Below are positions 62,505 through 64,000 of a stretch of 64,000 nt of DNA, one piece after another. The number at the start of each line of letters is the position of its first letter. Within the stretch, counting starts at the first letter, position 1. The DNA lies in NCBI GenBank assembly GCA_964454645.1, contig CAYVTM010000001.1, positions 496,001 to 560,000 on the forward strand. Direction: 5' to 3'. Position numbers and translations under genes: made by a program. A model generated the notes under the pieces. That model saw only the letters and a program-made list of their open reading frames with translations. It searched no databases and was not told the DNA's origin. The DNA comes from CAYVTM01 sp964454645 (lineage in GTDB: Bacteria > Bacteroidota > Bacteroidia > Sphingobacteriales > Sphingobacteriaceae).

Positions 62505-62935
62505 TAATCGGGTATTACTTCTGTTAACCTTTTATCCTGATTTACCTCCCAAACATTAAATACTCCATCGCCATCAAAATCAACAACTGAAGTTGCCCTG
62601 GCAATAAAACTATTATTTGTTGCTTGAATGATTTCTATTCTGTAATTCGCCTGTGCATGCTCGTCCTCATTTACTAATTTTTCTTGTATAAATCCAATAT
62701 CAGATAAACTTTCGGAGTACCTGGACTTCTCAAAAAAATGCCCTTTTTGTAATGTGTACACATGCTCTAATTGTATTTTTGCTTCAGTACTCTTTGCCCT
62801 GGTAACTAAGGGCAATAAATTAGGTAATGCAAGCAACACCAAAATTCCGATAATTACTAATACAATAAGTACCTCGGTAAGTGTAAATGCCTTAACCATA
62901 CGATTTAACTTCAACTTATTCATACGTTTATTCAT
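62504..62935 (-). CDS. Major pseudopilin (GspG-like) with calcium loop
   Basis: A 143-aa prepilin: leader ends KA, then FTLTEVLIVLVIIGILVLLALPNLLPLVTRAKSTEA, with Glu at +5 and Pro at +22 as in major pseudopilins. The C-terminal DFDGDGVFNVWEV is a DxDxDG-type calcium loop, in the place where GspG binds calcium. Ala instead of Gly at -1. First gene of the operon. A 14-bp palindrome (63027-63040) lies 92 bp upstream. Confidence 0.85.
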   Translation of the reverse strand: MNKRMNKLKLNRMVKAFTLTEVLIVLVIIGILVLLALPNLLPLVTRAKSTEAKIQLEHVYTLQKGHFFEKSRYSESLSDIGFIQEKLVNEDEHAQANYRIEIIQATNNSFIARATSVVDFDGDGVFNVWEVNQDKRLTEVIPD

Positions 62936-63026
62936 TGTTAATTATTTTTTTTATTTAAACTACAAGATATTTCACTATAACACTCCCTATTTATTGTATC
63001 AAAAATTCTTCATGCTAAGTTAAATA

Positions 63027-63040
63027 GTTGATTAATCAAC
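63027..63040. promoter_or_regulatory. Perfect 14-bp palindrome upstream of the secretion operon
   Basis: GTTGATTAATCAAC, a perfect dyad in the 205-bp gap between the cold-shock gene and the major pseudopilin gene. AT-rich surroundings make chance possible. Confidence 0.35.
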
Positions 63041-63084
63041 CATCCTCTCACTCTCATTAACCGTTAATAATTAATCATTTTTTT

Positions 63085-63122
63085 TTAAAAAAAAAGAGTC
63101 ATGCTTAAAGCGGCATGACTCT
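63085..63122 (-). terminator. Terminator of the cold-shock gene
   Basis: AGAGTCATGC/GCATGACTCT (63095-63104 with 63113-63122) with an 8-nt loop; on the minus strand a T-run follows. The stem core matches the 8-bp AGTCATGC half of the palindromes at 7.7 and 12.0 kb. Confidence 0.85.
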
Positions 63123-63139
63123 CAGAAAGTTTAAAAAAA

Positions 63140-63331
63140 CTATACTCGTTTTACGTTTATAGCATTTAAACCTTTTTTGCCGTTGGCAATTTCGAACTCA
63201 ACATTATCATCTTTGTTGATTTTGTCGACTAAGCCCGAAACGTGAACAAATAACTCTCTTCCCGTTTCGTTTTCTTTGATAAATCCATAACCTTTGGACT
63301 CATTAAAGAATTTTACTGTACCTGATTGCAT
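63140..63331 (-). CDS. Cold-shock domain protein (CspA family)
   Basis: A 63-aa single-stranded nucleic-acid chaperone. RNP1 reads SKGYGFIKE and RNP2 reads ELFVHVSGL, both intact. It is normal in length for CspA. A -7-like TATATTCG element is visible upstream around 63358. It ends at the terminator facing the secretion operon and is likely expressed alone. Confidence 0.93.
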   Translation of the reverse strand: MQSGTVKFFNESKGYGFIKENETGRELFVHVSGLVDKINKDDNVEFEIANGKKGLNAINVKRV

Positions 63332-63415
63332 AAATAAATAATTAAGAGATATATACGAATATAATAATATATATATTTCAAAACAATAAATTTCAATAAT
63401 TCTTCAGGGGGCTTT

Positions 63416-64000
63416 TCAGAAGATAATAAAATAATCTTTCAGCGCATTTCGGTATTGCTCCGAATGCCGCTTAACTTTATCATAAATCACAAAATCTTCT
63501 TCGGTATATGTTTTTACCGCTAATGAAAATCCAATAAGAATACGCAAAATGGGTGAACCGGGAAAGGATCGTATCTTTATCAGATGCATAACTTTTAAAC
63601 CCTGCTCTAAGGCTATTTGCCTGATAAGTATTTCTTGTTCAGCGGGTAAGACCCAGTATAACATCCCTTCTTCCGAAAGCAATTGAGCGGATTTCTGTAG
63701 CCATTGGGCAAATAAATCTTCATCAGCATGCCTTGCGGTATCTCTGCGCAAATTCCCCGAACTCAGGGCATTCAAATAAAAAGGCGGATTACAAACAATC
63801 AAATCGTATCCTTTGCTAAAGCTGTATGTTTCAAAAGCATGATGAATAAGATGCAGCCGATCCGGCCAGGGCGAAGCCCGAAAGTTTTCTGCTGCCTCTA
63901 CTGCCGATTCTTCGTCCAGCTCGATGGCATCGATTGTTGTTGCCAAAGGGAATTTCTGCGCCAACATGAGCGCTATAACACCGCTTCCGGTACCGATGTC
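63416..64000 (-). CDS. trmN6: tRNA1(Val) adenine-N6 methyltransferase-like protein, 5' end outside the window
   Basis: SAM-dependent class I methyltransferase. At the window edge the SAM motif reads DIGTGSGVIALML; the catalytic NPPFY motif follows (YDLIVCNPPFYLNAL), which is the N6-adenine signature. YfiC/TrmN6 acts on A37 of tRNA1(Val); alternative HemK-like specificity is less likely since the HemK-type domain is not seen. About 195 codons are present; the N-terminus lies beyond 64000. Confidence 0.85.
   Translation of the reverse strand, partial: DIGTGSGVIALMLAQKFPLATTIDAIELDEESAVEAAENFRASPWPDRLHLIHHAFETYSFSKGYDLIVCNPPFYLNALSSGNLRRDTARHADEDLFAQWLQKSAQLLSEEGMLYWVLPAEQEILIRQIALEQGLKVMHLIKIRSFPGSPILRILIGFSLAVKTYTEEDFVIYDKVKRHSEQYRNALKDYFIIF

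Overview
The window looks like chromosomal DNA of a Bacteroidota bacterium, probably a free-living Cytophagales/Sphingobacteriales-type organism. Supporting signs are: genes that start without Shine-Dalgarno sequences, -7 elements of the TAnnTTTG type, a TonB-dependent receptor with a carboxypeptidase-regulatory-like N-terminus, secreted proteins with a type IX secretion-like tail, MacB/MacA-like efflux genes of the Bacteroidota layout, and giant RHS proteins with the Bacteroidota core motif RFGFNGKEND. The species cannot be named from the sequence.

Region 1 (1-25.2 kb) is mostly housekeeping: a partial cytidine deaminase, MsrB, a degenerate GIY-YIG protein divergent from a LexA-like S24 repressor, ferritin, an ABC efflux operon (ATPase, two permeases, adaptor, S4 protein), a TonB-dependent receptor, 3-hydroxybutyryl-CoA dehydrogenase, an SRPBCC protein, an FG-GAP/ASPIC protein coupled to argS, arginase divergent from arginine decarboxylase, UbiX, a thioredoxin-like protein, tRNA-His, an MBOAT/SGNH/glycosyltransferase/RNase HI operon, fructose-1,6-bisphosphatase and a YfcE-type phosphoesterase. 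Two almost identical palindromes (7.7 and 12.0 kb) and several operator-like repeats lie between these genes.

Region 2 (25.3-51.3 kb, all minus strand) is a polymorphic-toxin locus. Reading in the transcription direction it has a small secreted protein, an OmpH/Skp-like protein, a lipoprotein, a 1.8-kaa SpvB-like wall protein, a beta-propeller/PKD protein with a displaced RHS-type tail, a secreted 264-aa protein, and a 3851-aa RHS protein with about 20 YCF48/BNR-like repeats inserted in its core and an unrecognised C-terminal toxin candidate. A three-TM protein follows as candidate immunity. Downstream is an array of orphan RHS tips: a GxSxG hydrolase tip coupled by TAATG to a small membrane protein, an HNH nuclease tip with a candidate immunity gene, and a chimeric RHS fragment.

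Region 3 (51.4-62.9 kb, minus strand) is a tightly packed type II secretion/type IV pilus-like operon: major pseudopilin, short prepilin peptidase, GspE ATPase, secretin, GspL-like, GspM/PilO-like, Fn3-like lipoprotein, GspC/PilP-like, MORN/YwqK-like, GspK-like, two minor pseudopilins and GspF. It points straight into the RHS locus with only 137 bp between them, so regions 2 and 3 form about 37 kb of one-directional genes. My main hypothesis is that this is a dedicated export machine with its giant RHS cargo. The window ends with a cold-shock protein and a partial TrmN6-like methyltransferase.
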